Part shown: positions 25,125 to 34,077 of the stretch, piece by piece
How the letters are laid out: each line of letters opens with the position of its first letter
Numbering within the stretch: position 1 is the stretch's first letter
Assembly: GCA_945876035.1 (NCBI GenBank)
Contig: CAMCMU010000048.1
Span: 1 to 35,858, forward strand
Reading direction: 5' to 3'
Length of the DNA stretch: 35,858 bases
Origin: Schlesneria paludicola DSM 18645
Lineage (GTDB): Bacteria; Planctomycetota; Planctomycetia; Planctomycetales; Planctomycetaceae
Made by a program: the position numbers and the translations under genes
Notes under the pieces: model-generated
Told to the model about the DNA's origin: nothing
The model's database searches: none
Seen by the model: the letters and a program-made list of their open reading frames with translations, nothing else

Positions 25125-26909
25125 ATGAATCGAATTGTTTGTGATAACAGTCACCAGAATTTTGTCAGGGACATAGCCATCGGATTTGTAGTCGTCTTGG
25201 GAATCTTCGACGTTGAACAATCCCGGGCGGACGACAGACTCGTTGAGCCCAATCCGAGTACCGGAGCGTCCACCGTGCTCGGGAGAACGGTTCAACTCAC
25301 GCCCGCTCCCAATCGACTTCCCCTTGAGCGGGAATTGAATCAACGTCCGAAGATTGTGATCCAGGCGGTGTCGGAAACAAGAACGGATGTGGGAGCGACA
25401 TCGAAGCAAAGCTCTACAGTGATGCAAGAATTAGAGTTGCTTTATCAAAAAGACGGGCGAGAAATGCCCGATCAGCCACTAATGCACCCCGTCCCAGCAA
25501 CCGGGTCGCAAACGTCTCCGGCGCCCGGCCTGATTCCAATGCCAGTCACACCGCAACAGGCAAAAACGACCAATCCGGGTGTCGCCCAGCCTGCTCGTAA
25601 TCAAATGATTCCACCCAGCCGCAGTGTTTCAAATTTGACAATGCCTCAAGCCGGCGGACAGTCGCCGCAATTGAAATCACAGTCGTCCACGAATACTCCG
25701 ACTCCCGATGGCTTGTCGAAGCGATCCACGAGCAAGTCGAAGTTGGGATTTCTACGCAGTTTCTTGCCAAATCACACGGATCAGAAATCGACGGCCGTTC
25801 TCAACGGCTATCGAGCAGATATTGCTCCCATTCCGCCAACGCAACAAGTTCTACCACCACGGTTTCCAGGCAAAAACACGTTGCCCACTCAACCCAAACA
25901 ATCGCAGTCACGCCCCAGAACGATCGCAGGGACCAATCAGGCCGCATCGACAAAGCCAACTGTCGCTTCGACACAGATGTCCGAGAGTCATCCCAAGTCT
26001 TCGATTCCAGTGCTCTCCAATATTCCCAGCCAACCGACGGGCTTGACGGTGCAAAGTCAGCAATCCAGCAACGACATTCTCGGTATTGGAAAGGCTCAAC
26101 CGGACATTGCGACACCGCAATCCATGTCGCTATTGCAACCGTCGCAGGTGTTAGGAACGCCCTACTCCTCGGGAGAGGTCTCCGCATTGGTCGTGTCGAA
26201 TAACAACAATGATCTGAACAACGTGTTCACCGAGAACAGCGAAGAAGATACGAAGATTGAAAATATCGAGGATATTGACAAGGATCAGGAAAACGGACCA
26301 TTCACAGGAAAGAGGCTGAGTGACGGCAGAAAGGCTGAGACAACACCAACTGGTCAACCCAGTGACTCACCAAAAATCTCTTCGGCGCCCCATTCGGACG
26401 CCAGTGAAGACCCGTTTGCTGACGAGCTTCGAAAGATGGGTATCATTCCCGATTCCGTAACGACGGATGTGACGGCCGAGACATCCGACCAAGAAAAGAA
26501 GAGTTTGGAAATTGAAGACGATGAAACGGATGCTGCGCGCGAGAATGCCGAAAAAATACGTGAGCGAGGTGGAATGCGAGGTCTCAAGGGTTTTTGTCCG
26601 GTGACTCTGCGCGATAATCGAAAGCTACTCGATTCAAGATCGGAATTGTTTGCCATGCATCGCGGTCAAACATTTCACTTTGCGAATGAAGATGCAAGAA
26701 CAAAATTTGAGCAGGATCCAGTTCGTTACGCGCCTGCGGTTTTCGGTGCCGACGTCTTAGCTCTTTCACGCCACCAAGAGGTCGTTGAAGGGTCCCTCGA
26801 TTTCGCCACATGGTACAAGGGGCGGTTGTTCTTGTTCGCCTCCAAGGAGACTCATGACACGTTTATTGAAAGTCCCGCCGAGTTCGCCACACCCGCGGGC
26901 ATCGAGTAA
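25125..26909 (+). CDS. Secreted low-complexity protein with C-terminal YHS-like domain
   Basis: A 594-residue protein starting at the ATG at 25125 (GGAG eight bases upstream; an adjacent GTG at 25122 is possible). An N-terminal hydrophobic segment (FVRDIAIGFVVVLGIFDVE) looks like a signal peptide or anchor. Residues about 40-470 are rich in Pro, Gln, Ser and Thr, with no predicted fold, and include an acidic patch (NSEEDTKIENIEDIDKDQE). The last 110 residues hold two related lobes: GFCPVTLRDNRKLLDS with FAMHRGQTFHFANEDARTKF, then ATWYKGRLFLFASKETHDTF. Both resemble YHS/TRASH-type metal-binding folds in which Y/F-x-G-x-x-[FY]-x-F recurs. Cys491 is the only cysteine of the domain. The role is unknown; metal or protein binding outside the cytoplasm is an inference. 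Confidence 0.7.
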   Translation: MNRIVCDNSHQNFVRDIAIGFVVVLGIFDVEQSRADDRLVEPNPSTGASTVLGRTVQLTPAPNRLPLERELNQRPKIVIQAVSETRTDVGATSKQSSTVMQELELLYQKDGREMPDQPLMHPVPATGSQTSPAPGLIPMPVTPQQAKTTNPGVAQPARNQMIPPSRSVSNLTMPQAGGQSPQLKSQSSTNTPTPDGLSKRSTSKSKLGFLRSFLPNHTDQKSTAVLNGYRADIAPIPPTQQVLPPRFPGKNTLPTQPKQSQSRPRTIAGTNQAASTKPTVASTQMSESHPKSSIPVLSNIPSQPTGLTVQSQQSSNDILGIGKAQPDIATPQSMSLLQPSQVLGTPYSSGEVSALVVSNNNNDLNNVFTENSEEDTKIENIEDIDKDQENGPFTGKRLSDGRKAETTPTGQPSDSPKISSAPHSDASEDPFADELRKMGIIPDSVTTDVTAETSDQEKKSLEIEDDETDAARENAEKIRERGGMRGLKGFCPVTLRDNRKLLDSRSELFAMHRGQTFHFANEDARTKFEQDPVRYAPAVFGADVLALSRHQEVVEGSLDFATWYKGRLFLFASKETHDTFIESPAEFATPAGIE

Positions 26910-27263
26910 CCGTCCGCGGCCTCGGCGTTGCGCGTGTCGTGACGTCGGCACGGATCTCGTGTGCTGCAGCAAGACACGATGCGTTGCAATGATCGTCAAA
27001 GGCAGATTTGAAGGGATCCCTGACAGCCGATCCCGGAGTGGCTAGGTCTTGGCCGAATGGTGATGACTTAGCTCAGGGGTTTGCCTCGAGGGGGAGATAC
27101 AGACCTTCGGTGACCCAGCGGACTTGATCGGTGATACCAGCCCTGCGATCACTGTTGGTCGGTGGTTTAAAAATGGGACTGAAGAGGACCACATCAATCG
27201 TCTTAAATGGGCTTGAACATCGTTGAGAGATGCTTTCTTTAGATTTCCTTGGAAAGTTTAACA
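26910..27263. other. Spacer, no gene supported
   Basis: The 354 bp between the YHS-like gene and the SDR gene contain only short frames without signal. I see no terminator hairpin with a T-run after the YHS-like gene. The SDR promoter presumably lies in the AT-richer part after 27160. Confidence 0.5.
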
Positions 27264-28034
27264 ATGCCGACACGCTTATTTGATTTGACTGGCCGAGTGG
27301 CTCTGGTGACTGGTGGTAGTAAGGGTCTTGGAAAGGCGATGGCTCGAGGGTTTGCCGAAGCCGGGGCCGATATTGTGATTTCTAGCCGCCATTCTTCCGA
27401 GTTGGAGCAAGCTCTGCCGGAAATTCTCGCGGGGACAACTTCGCGAGGTCAGTGGTTCGTTGCGGACATGACGAGCCGTACAGACGTCGATCATCTCGCG
27501 GCATCGGCACTGAAGGCGATGGGACGAGTTGACATCCTCGTCAACAATGCGGGATCAAACGTTCCGCAGGGGATTGATGTTATCGACGATGACAGCTGGG
27601 ACCGAATTGTTGAACTCAATCTGACGTCATGCATGCGATTGACTCGAGCGGTCGTCCCACAAATGAAGTCTCGCAAGTGGGGCCGAATCATTCACATTTC
27701 CTCGATTCTGGGTCTTGCCTCCAAGGAAGGGCGTAATGCCTATTCGGCAACCAAGGCGGGTTTAATTGGAGTGTCCCGCGCGATGGCTCTTGATCTCGGT
27801 TCCTATGGGATCACGGTGAATTGTCTCGCCCCCGGACCGTTTTTGACCGATTTGCCGGCGAGCGTTTTGACCGCCGATGAACAGCAGGCATTTGCTGCGA
27901 GAACGGCAGTCGGACGCTGGGGCGATCCGAAAGAACTTGCCGGAGCGGCGTTGTTACTGGCTAGCGAGGCGAGCAGTTACATCACAGGTACCACAATTAC
28001 CGTGGACGGCGGTTTGATGTGTAAAGCCTTCTGA
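27264..28034 (+). CDS. Short-chain dehydrogenase/reductase (SDR family)
   Basis: A 256-residue classical SDR. The cofactor motif TGGSKGLG (residues 16-23), NNAG (94-97) and catalytic Ser147, Tyr160 and Lys164 (SSILGL, then YSATK) are all present. The ending GTTITVDGGLMCKAF is typical of 3-oxoacyl-ACP reductase and gluconate 5-dehydrogenase-like members. It oxidises or reduces a hydroxyl/keto group with NAD(P)(H); the substrate cannot be assigned. The ATG at 27264 is preferred, with GGAAAG about nine bases upstream; an in-frame TTG at 27249 is weaker. The gene is alone, convergent with the M16 peptidase 206 bp away. Confidence 0.92.
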   Translation: MPTRLFDLTGRVALVTGGSKGLGKAMARGFAEAGADIVISSRHSSELEQALPEILAGTTSRGQWFVADMTSRTDVDHLAASALKAMGRVDILVNNAGSNVPQGIDVIDDDSWDRIVELNLTSCMRLTRAVVPQMKSRKWGRIIHISSILGLASKEGRNAYSATKAGLIGVSRAMALDLGSYGITVNCLAPGPFLTDLPASVLTADEQQAFAARTAVGRWGDPKELAGAALLLASEASSYITGTTITVDGGLMCKAF

Positions 28035-28240
28035 GGCAGCGTCTAGGCACGAGTGCTGAGGGCCGACAGACTTGCCGCCATGGTGCTCGACAGAGATTGA
28101 CGTGTCTTCCGTTTCCCGGATTGTCCTCGAGTGGGTCCCCGCAGTCGCTGCGGATCGAGGCGACCCGTGAGCGGATCGGCAGACCACCAACAACCCGAAA
28201 GCATCCCTCGATCTTTTGGAAGAGCCACGGTCCCTTCAGT

Positions 28241-31006
28241 TTATTTGCTCGGTTCGACCGACTTCGGTGAGTTTTTTGCAGCAGCCTCCCAATCGCCAGC
28301 GACCACGGTCAATATTTTTTTAACAGGGAAATGCTTTTGAAGGGCGTCGCGAATTTGAGCGGGCGTCAATGTCTCGATCGCCTGCTCCTGTTTTGTGTAA
28401 TATTCCATGGTCCGGCCTGCCAAGAGTGTTGCCTCAAGGATCTGAGCCAAATTGGCGTCTTCCGTCCGCATCACCTCTTGTCGTTGAAGGTAGCCCCGAC
28501 GTGCGTCGTCCAATTCCATTTGAGAGACGCCATCGGCGATCAATTTGTCGAGTTCCTCGTTGATCGCGTTGGTGATTTTGTTCAAGTTGAGGGGGTTATA
28601 GATCGCATACATCGTGATTGTCGCTCGTTGATCCAGAGCGCTTGCTGTGAATGCGGATCCCACGCCGTAGGACAGGCCCTCCTTCTGACGAATTCGATCG
28701 CCAAGGCGTGAAGACAATGCACCGGCCCCAAAAATAAAGTTGCCGATAATCAATGCCGGGTAGTCCAAATCGTCGTCTCGAAGGGGGATCACACCTCCTG
28801 CAAACAGGAATGCATTCGCCTTATCCGGTGTGTTGATTTTCACCGTGCCTGCATTCAAGTCGACTAAACCACTTCGAGGAATTCGTTCATAATTTTGTTT
28901 AGAAAGCCAACCGGACAGCATCGCTGACACGGCCTTCGTTGTCTCGTCCGCATCAAAATCGCCGACGACGACAAGTTGTCCGGAACGAGCGCTCAGAAAA
29001 TCGTTGTAAAGTTTTTTGACGGCCGCGACATCGACCGCTTCGGACAGCTTGATCTCTTCCGCAGTCGTGGGGTGATAACGAACATCTCCCATGGGATAGG
29101 GATTTAAAGCTCGGCGTACGGCCTTAACCGCCAGTTGCTGTGGATCGGTGATCGCCTGCTCGAGATCCGCACGGTGTCCCTGTTTGAGAATATCAAGCTC
29201 CGAAACGGGAAAGACCGGCTCACGCACAATCTGTCGCAAGAGGTCAACAACAGTCAGCAGGTACTTTCTCTTGGTTTGGATTATAAAAGTGGCTTCGCCG
29301 GCGGAACCACTCACGCCCAAAGAAGTGTGGTTCTGATCGAGCCGATCCTGAAGCTGCTGACGGGTTAACTGCTTGGTTCCCTTTGTCATCAACGACGGCA
29401 AAAATGTTGCAACGGTATCCAAGCCGAATAAGGTTTTTTCGGTCCCGTAGCGCAGCGTCAATCGAAGGACAACGGTATTGCCACGAGTCTTCTTGGGCAG
29501 TAATGCCACTTGAATTCCATCCATCGTTGTGCGGGTGATTCGCTCTTCAATTCTGGCCGAAGCCACGTCAAAGGCTTCGCCCTCGGAAGCCTCTTCGCGT
29601 CCCCGATAGTCGCCAATCATTTCGGCGAGATTGGGCTTGGCGGGAATCGGCGTGCGTTGCGATTCTTTGGTGGGAAAGTAAAGACCAACCGTTCGGTTAC
29701 TCGCCAGCAGATAGGCTCGAGCAACACGAGTGCAATCCTCGGCCGTCACCTTCTCCAGTCGATCGCGATACAGAAAATAGAGTCGCCAATCACCCTGCGC
29801 CGCCCACTCACTCAGGCCGATGGCAATTTGCGAACTGTTGGACGACTCCTGTTCTCTTTGCTTCAGCAACCGTTGTCGGGCGCGTTCCACTTCGTCACTC
29901 TTCACCCCTAACTCGACGACAGTATCGATCGTGTCGAGGAGCGTATCGAGTACCGATTCTGGAGCATTTCCGGTGGCCACTTCGGCCATGAATCGCACGA
30001 TTCCTGGATCGTGTAAGGGGAAGCAAGCCCCCGAAATGTCAGCCGCCTTCTTTTTCTCGACGAGAGTCTTATACAAACGTCCAGAGGGAGCCATTGTCAG
30101 AATCGATTCCAAGACATCTAAGGGAACGAAGTCGGGGTGACCACCGGACGGGATGTGATACAACGCTCCGACAAATGAGACTTCACCAACTCGTCGAAGG
30201 GTGACGGTGCGTTCTCCATCCTGAGCCGGCTCTTCCGTATAGGTCGCCTCCAATGTGCGAGTCGGCTTCGGGATTGAGCCGAAGTGTGTTTCGATAAATT
30301 CCAGTGCGCGTGCTTCATCAAAGCGACCGGCAACAATCACCATGGCATTGTCGGGCTGATAGTATTTTCGATAGAACGCTCGGAGGCTTTCGACAGGAAC
30401 TCGTTCGATGTCCGCTCGATTACCGATGGTTGATTTGCCATAATTATGCCAGTTGAATGCCCCGCTCATCATGCGTTGACCGAGAATTAACTGTGGCGAA
30501 TTTTCGCCACGTTCAAACTCGTTCCGTACGACCGTCATTTCCGAGGCAAGGTCCTCCCCCTTGATCAGACTATTGATCATTCTGTCGGCTTCGAGTCGAA
30601 TCGCGAATTCCAAATTATCATCACTGGCCGGAAGGGTTTCGTAATAATTTGTACGATCGAGCCACGTCGTTCCGTTGAACTGAGCACCGCGCGCCTGCAA
30701 TGACTTCGGAACACTGAGGTGATCGGGAGTCCCCTTAAAAAGCATGTGCTCCAACAGGTGAGCCATGCCCGCTTCCCCGTAGCCTTCATGACGTGAGCCA
30801 ACAAAAATGGTCAAATTGACGGTGACCGTCGGTTTGGACGGATCCGGGAAAAGTAAGACTTTGAGTCCGTTTTCAAGGCGATGTTCACTGATTCCTTCAA
30901 TGATGTTAGTTTTCATAAGTTTTGACGCTTCAGCTCCCTCAATTGGCCATGAACAAAACGCGAGTATCAGCAGGATCAACACCGCTAGAACAGATCGATT
31001 CGGCAT
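28241..31006 (-). CDS. Secreted M16 family zinc peptidase, two-module
   Basis: A 921-residue protein with a signal peptide (MPNRSVLAVLILLILAFC, cleavage near EGAEA). The start at 31006 is chosen because this signal sits immediately after it and AAGGAG lies about ten bases upstream; the frame stays open to 31132. The first M16 unit has the inverted zinc motif HLLEH (residues 83-87) followed by MLFKGTP, and a downstream MTVVRNEFERGENSPQ that holds the third ligand. The second unit, about residues 480-910, lacks HxxEH but keeps the fold pattern (GAGALSSRLGDRIRQKEGLSYGVG), as in PqqL/pitrilysin-type pairs that form a chamber. It probably degrades peptides in the periplasm. It is transcribed alone. 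Confidence 0.94.
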   Translation of the reverse strand: MPNRSVLAVLILLILAFCSWPIEGAEASKLMKTNIIEGISEHRLENGLKVLLFPDPSKPTVTVNLTIFVGSRHEGYGEAGMAHLLEHMLFKGTPDHLSVPKSLQARGAQFNGTTWLDRTNYYETLPASDDNLEFAIRLEADRMINSLIKGEDLASEMTVVRNEFERGENSPQLILGQRMMSGAFNWHNYGKSTIGNRADIERVPVESLRAFYRKYYQPDNAMVIVAGRFDEARALEFIETHFGSIPKPTRTLEATYTEEPAQDGERTVTLRRVGEVSFVGALYHIPSGGHPDFVPLDVLESILTMAPSGRLYKTLVEKKKAADISGACFPLHDPGIVRFMAEVATGNAPESVLDTLLDTIDTVVELGVKSDEVERARQRLLKQREQESSNSSQIAIGLSEWAAQGDWRLYFLYRDRLEKVTAEDCTRVARAYLLASNRTVGLYFPTKESQRTPIPAKPNLAEMIGDYRGREEASEGEAFDVASARIEERITRTTMDGIQVALLPKKTRGNTVVLRLTLRYGTEKTLFGLDTVATFLPSLMTKGTKQLTRQQLQDRLDQNHTSLGVSGSAGEATFIIQTKRKYLLTVVDLLRQIVREPVFPVSELDILKQGHRADLEQAITDPQQLAVKAVRRALNPYPMGDVRYHPTTAEEIKLSEAVDVAAVKKLYNDFLSARSGQLVVVGDFDADETTKAVSAMLSGWLSKQNYERIPRSGLVDLNAGTVKINTPDKANAFLFAGGVIPLRDDDLDYPALIIGNFIFGAGALSSRLGDRIRQKEGLSYGVGSAFTASALDQRATITMYAIYNPLNLNKITNAINEELDKLIADGVSQMELDDARRGYLQRQEVMRTEDANLAQILEATLLAGRTMEYYTKQEQAIETLTPAQIRDALQKHFPVKKILTVVAGDWEAAAKNSPKSVEPSK

Positions 31007-31428
31007 CAAGAGCGACTCCTTCCATGAATCGTGCGGAACGTCGAAAGAGAGCCCGATCGTAGCAGCAGTGCTGCAGCAAGGGAACCAGTAACCAACCGGG
31101 GGGGCATCTGCTGTGTCAGTTCGACGGAACAAACGGATTCAACGTCGGTGGTCGTATGTTTCTTTTCTCTCAGAAACTCTAGGTGTGGGACCGAGTCAGA
31201 CGCTTAACTCCTCGCCAGCGAAGGAATTTCGAAAAGCCTGGGGGCTTTCCCAATCCGGTGGGAACAACGGCGTCAAGGCAACTGGCCTCGTCCGATCCTG
31301 ATCCGCAGGGAATGACGATCGACAAAAAATGGCCAACCTGAAAATGGAATACAGAGTCATCAATAATTAACCGAATCGGCGTCCGTGGCGATAACGCAGG
31401 AGTCACGAAACCGTTCCAGGAAATGAAA
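31007..31428. other. Spacer between divergent genes, no gene supported
   Basis: The 422 bp between the M16 gene and the CPFC gene must hold both promoters. Short frames have no recognisable product. A 6-bp hairpin (AAAGCC-TGGG-GGCTTT near 31235) is present; on the minus strand it is followed by a few T residues, but no minus-strand gene ends there, so its role is unclear. Confidence 0.5.
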
Positions 31429-32658
31429 ATGAAGTGGTTGCCAATGTTGATGCGACTGGCCCTGTGTGGCCTGATCTTTCTGGGGAAGACCCTGGGAGCC
31501 TATGCCGTTCCCGGTTGTCCTTTCTGTGGTCCCACGGATCCGCCGTTCAGTCTCCGTCTGGCGCACTCTGACGCGATCTTACAGGTGACTTGGATCTCGC
31601 TTGAGTCGAACGCAGCCGAAGGGACAGAAATCACCACATTTGAGATCGTCGATGTCGTGCGAAACGGCAAAAAAATACTGAAGAAAGGTGAACGAATCAC
31701 GATTCCGTTTGGTCGAGATGGTCAGCCTGGCGATCTGTTCCTTTTACTTGGCAAGGATGACGAGGAAACGATTCATTGGGAGTTACCGATTGAAATTACC
31801 GAGCTGCGATTTGGCTATATGCGTCAAGCCCCCAGTCCAGAAACACCCGATCGACTGTTCTTCTTTCTGCAGTTTCTGGATTGCTCGGACTCGGAAATCG
31901 CCAGCGACGCCTTTGCTGAGATAAGTCGTGCAGCGTATCAGGACGTTGCGGCGATGGCCGACAGGCTGCCTCGTGCTAAGCTGCGAACCTGGCTGTCATC
32001 GAAGGATCCGGCAATGCAGGTACGACTCGGTCTCTATGGCATGTTGCTCGGACTTTGCGGCGACGAGAGTGATGCCTCGTTTCTCGAATCTTTGATCTCG
32101 ACCCTTCCCGATCCCGAACGCCCCCGTTTTGGGATCGATGGAATGATGGCGGGTTACATCCTGCTGCAACGTGAACGCGGACTCCAAAAACTGTTGACCA
32201 CCAAGTTTGAGGAACCGTCGGCCGAGGACGATTTACTGCCGTTACGAAATGCGATCGTTTTTGTCTGGGACTACGCCAGAGAGCGAGTGCCGACAGAGGT
32301 CTTGAAGGCGGCCATGCGAGGTTTTCTGGATCGACCTCGACTCGCAGCAAGTGTGCTGATGGATCTTGCTCGCTGGAAAGATTGGACGGTTCTGGAGCGA
32401 TTGATCGTGGCCTATGGACACGATCCATTTGATTCGGAACTGGCGAAACAAGACATCGTGAAGTTCGCGATTGTCTGTGAACGCGATGGTCGCAAGACAC
32501 AGCCGGATTCGCCCCCCGAATCGGCACAGCAGGCGAGACGATTCCTGGACACTCTCGATCCAAAATTTCTCCGTGCGGTGGAACGCAGTCTGGGGGGTAT
32601 TCCTCGTCCATTGAACATTCCCATGTCACACCCGCCGTTCGAGCCGGATTCTCCGTAG
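31429..32658 (+). CDS. Secreted protein with CPFC motif and HEAT-like helical repeats
   Basis: A 409-residue protein. The ATG at 31429 is preferred over the one at 31423 because AGGAA lies six bases before it. A signal peptide (LPMLMRLALCGLIFLGKTLG) ends before AVPGCPFCGPTDPP. The CPFC pair (about residues 30-33) is near the mature N-terminus and could bind metal or be redox-active. Residues 45-130 look beta-rich (DAILQVTWISLES, ITTFEIVDVVRNGKKILKKG), reminiscent of proteins that measure a secreted domain of OB/NTR type. From about 170 to 340 there are helical repeats (VRLGLYGMLLGLCGDESDA, AASVLMDLARWKDWTVLERL) of HEAT type. I recall similar CPFC proteins in planctomycetes, with no known function. 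It is a single gene. Confidence 0.7.
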   Translation: MKWLPMLMRLALCGLIFLGKTLGAYAVPGCPFCGPTDPPFSLRLAHSDAILQVTWISLESNAAEGTEITTFEIVDVVRNGKKILKKGERITIPFGRDGQPGDLFLLLGKDDEETIHWELPIEITELRFGYMRQAPSPETPDRLFFFLQFLDCSDSEIASDAFAEISRAAYQDVAAMADRLPRAKLRTWLSSKDPAMQVRLGLYGMLLGLCGDESDASFLESLISTLPDPERPRFGIDGMMAGYILLQRERGLQKLLTTKFEEPSAEDDLLPLRNAIVFVWDYARERVPTEVLKAAMRGFLDRPRLAASVLMDLARWKDWTVLERLIVAYGHDPFDSELAKQDIVKFAIVCERDGRKTQPDSPPESAQQARRFLDTLDPKFLRAVERSLGGIPRPLNIPMSHPPFEPDSP

Positions 32659-32895
32659 ATCGGAATGCCGGTGATTTTCCAGTCATTGTCTGTCTTGCTA
32701 TACCTCGTCCGCGGGAAGGGACACGCTGTCGCTTCACCGTCTGGGCAACGCCTCACCCATTTTGGTGCCGTATTTGCAGTCGAAGCGCGGGGGCGTGCTG
32801 CATCCCGTGAAATGAGCCAACCTCTATCGCATGAAATTTTTGAAGTGACGCAAGAAGCCGGATAACAGGAAGATCAAATCGAAAGGGTGGCTGAA

Positions 32896-34077
32896 ATGTT
32901 TGATGTGTCTGCGATTCAGAATGCGATTCGTTCGCAGGAGATCGACGGTTGGTTGCTGTCCGATTTTCGAGGCAACAACATCTTGGCCAGACGGATCCTG
33001 CAATTTGCGGATCACGCCATGGGATCACGACGCTGGATGTATTTCATCCCCGGGACGGGGCAGCCCAAGAAGCTCGTGCATCGAATCGAGTCGGCCGCCC
33101 TCGACCATTTGCCCGGCGAAAAAATCGTGTACCTCACATGGCAGTCGTTCGAGGCCGGTGTGGCGGAACTGGTTCGCGGCTTGAAGACGGTCGCCATGGA
33201 GTACTCGCCTCGCAATGGCATCCCCTCCCTGTCCCGAGTGGATGCAGGAACCGTCGAGCTAGTGATGGCGGGAGGTGTCGAAGTCGTACCGTCGGGTGAT
33301 TTGATCCAATTGTTCGAGGCGGTCTGGGACGACGAGCAGTGGGCGATGCATCTGGCGGCGGGAGAGCACACGGATTCGGCCTATGCGGTCGCATGGAAGT
33401 TTATAGCGGACGAAGTTCGGACCGTTGGTAATACGACCGAAGCGGCCGTTCGCGATGTCATTATGGCTCACTTCGCTCAGCACAATCTGACTACCTACCA
33501 CCCGCCAATTGTGGCCGTGAATCAGAACAGTGGCGATCCCCATTACGAGACGGGGACAGCACGGATTCGTTGCGGGGATTTTGTTCTCATCGATTTGTGG
33601 GCCAAGCTAGATCGGCCGCGAGCGGTCTACAGCGACCTGACCCGGACGGGTTACGTGGGAAACTTGGTCCCAACCAAGTATGCGACCGTTTTTGCAATTG
33701 TGGCCGAAGCCCGCGATGCGGCGATTCAACTTGTCCGAGAACGCTTCAAGCAGGGCCAGCCGTTACGAGGATTTGAAGTCGATGATGCCTGCCGAAAAGT
33801 CATCCAAGGAGCGGGTTATGGCGAGTTCTTTATCCATCGGACGGGTCACAGTATCGGCCAAGAAGTTCACGGTAACGGTGCCAACATGGATAATCTCGAA
33901 ACGCACGAAACGCGCCGCGTGTTGCCTGGTTGCTGCTTTTCCGTCGAACCGGGAATCTATCTTCCCGAGTTTGGTATTCGAAGCGAGGTCGATGTGTTCG
34001 TCGATCGACAGTGCCGGATCCATGTGACGGCAGGTCAGATTCCGTCGGCGATTACGCCGATCCTAGCCGACGATTGA
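32896..34077 (+). CDS. M24 family metallopeptidase (Xaa-Pro aminopeptidase-like)
   Basis: A 393-residue protein; the ATG at 32896 follows AGGGTGG at six bases, and a GTG at 32887 overlaps that site and is less likely. The C-terminal pita-bread domain carries the dinuclear metal ligands: Asp233 (VLIDLWAK), Asp247 (VYSDLTRTG), His318 (HRTGHSIGQEVHG), Glu351 (FSVEPGIYLP) and Glu364 (IRSEVDVFV). The N-terminal 150 residues form the creatinase-like domain. Such enzymes remove N-terminal residues before proline or act on related bonds in the cytoplasm. Its last 15 bases overlap the tail of the convergent 407-residue gene, so the two messages are antisense to each other at their ends. Confidence 0.93.
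   Translation: MFDVSAIQNAIRSQEIDGWLLSDFRGNNILARRILQFADHAMGSRRWMYFIPGTGQPKKLVHRIESAALDHLPGEKIVYLTWQSFEAGVAELVRGLKTVAMEYSPRNGIPSLSRVDAGTVELVMAGGVEVVPSGDLIQLFEAVWDDEQWAMHLAAGEHTDSAYAVAWKFIADEVRTVGNTTEAAVRDVIMAHFAQHNLTTYHPPIVAVNQNSGDPHYETGTARIRCGDFVLIDLWAKLDRPRAVYSDLTRTGYVGNLVPTKYATVFAIVAEARDAAIQLVRERFKQGQPLRGFEVDDACRKVIQGAGYGEFFIHRTGHSIGQEVHGNGANMDNLETHETRRVLPGCCFSVEPGIYLPEFGIRSEVDVFVDRQCRIHVTAGQIPSAITPILADD

Noticed and set aside
31225-31260. Hairpin AAAGCC-TGGG-GGCTTT as an intrinsic terminator
   Set aside because: On the strand where T residues follow, no gene ends nearby; on the other strand there is no T-run.
31976-32737. 253-residue minus-strand frame opposite the CPFC gene
   Set aside because: Antisense to a gene with signal peptide and repeats; the product is Arg/Pro-rich and unstructured.
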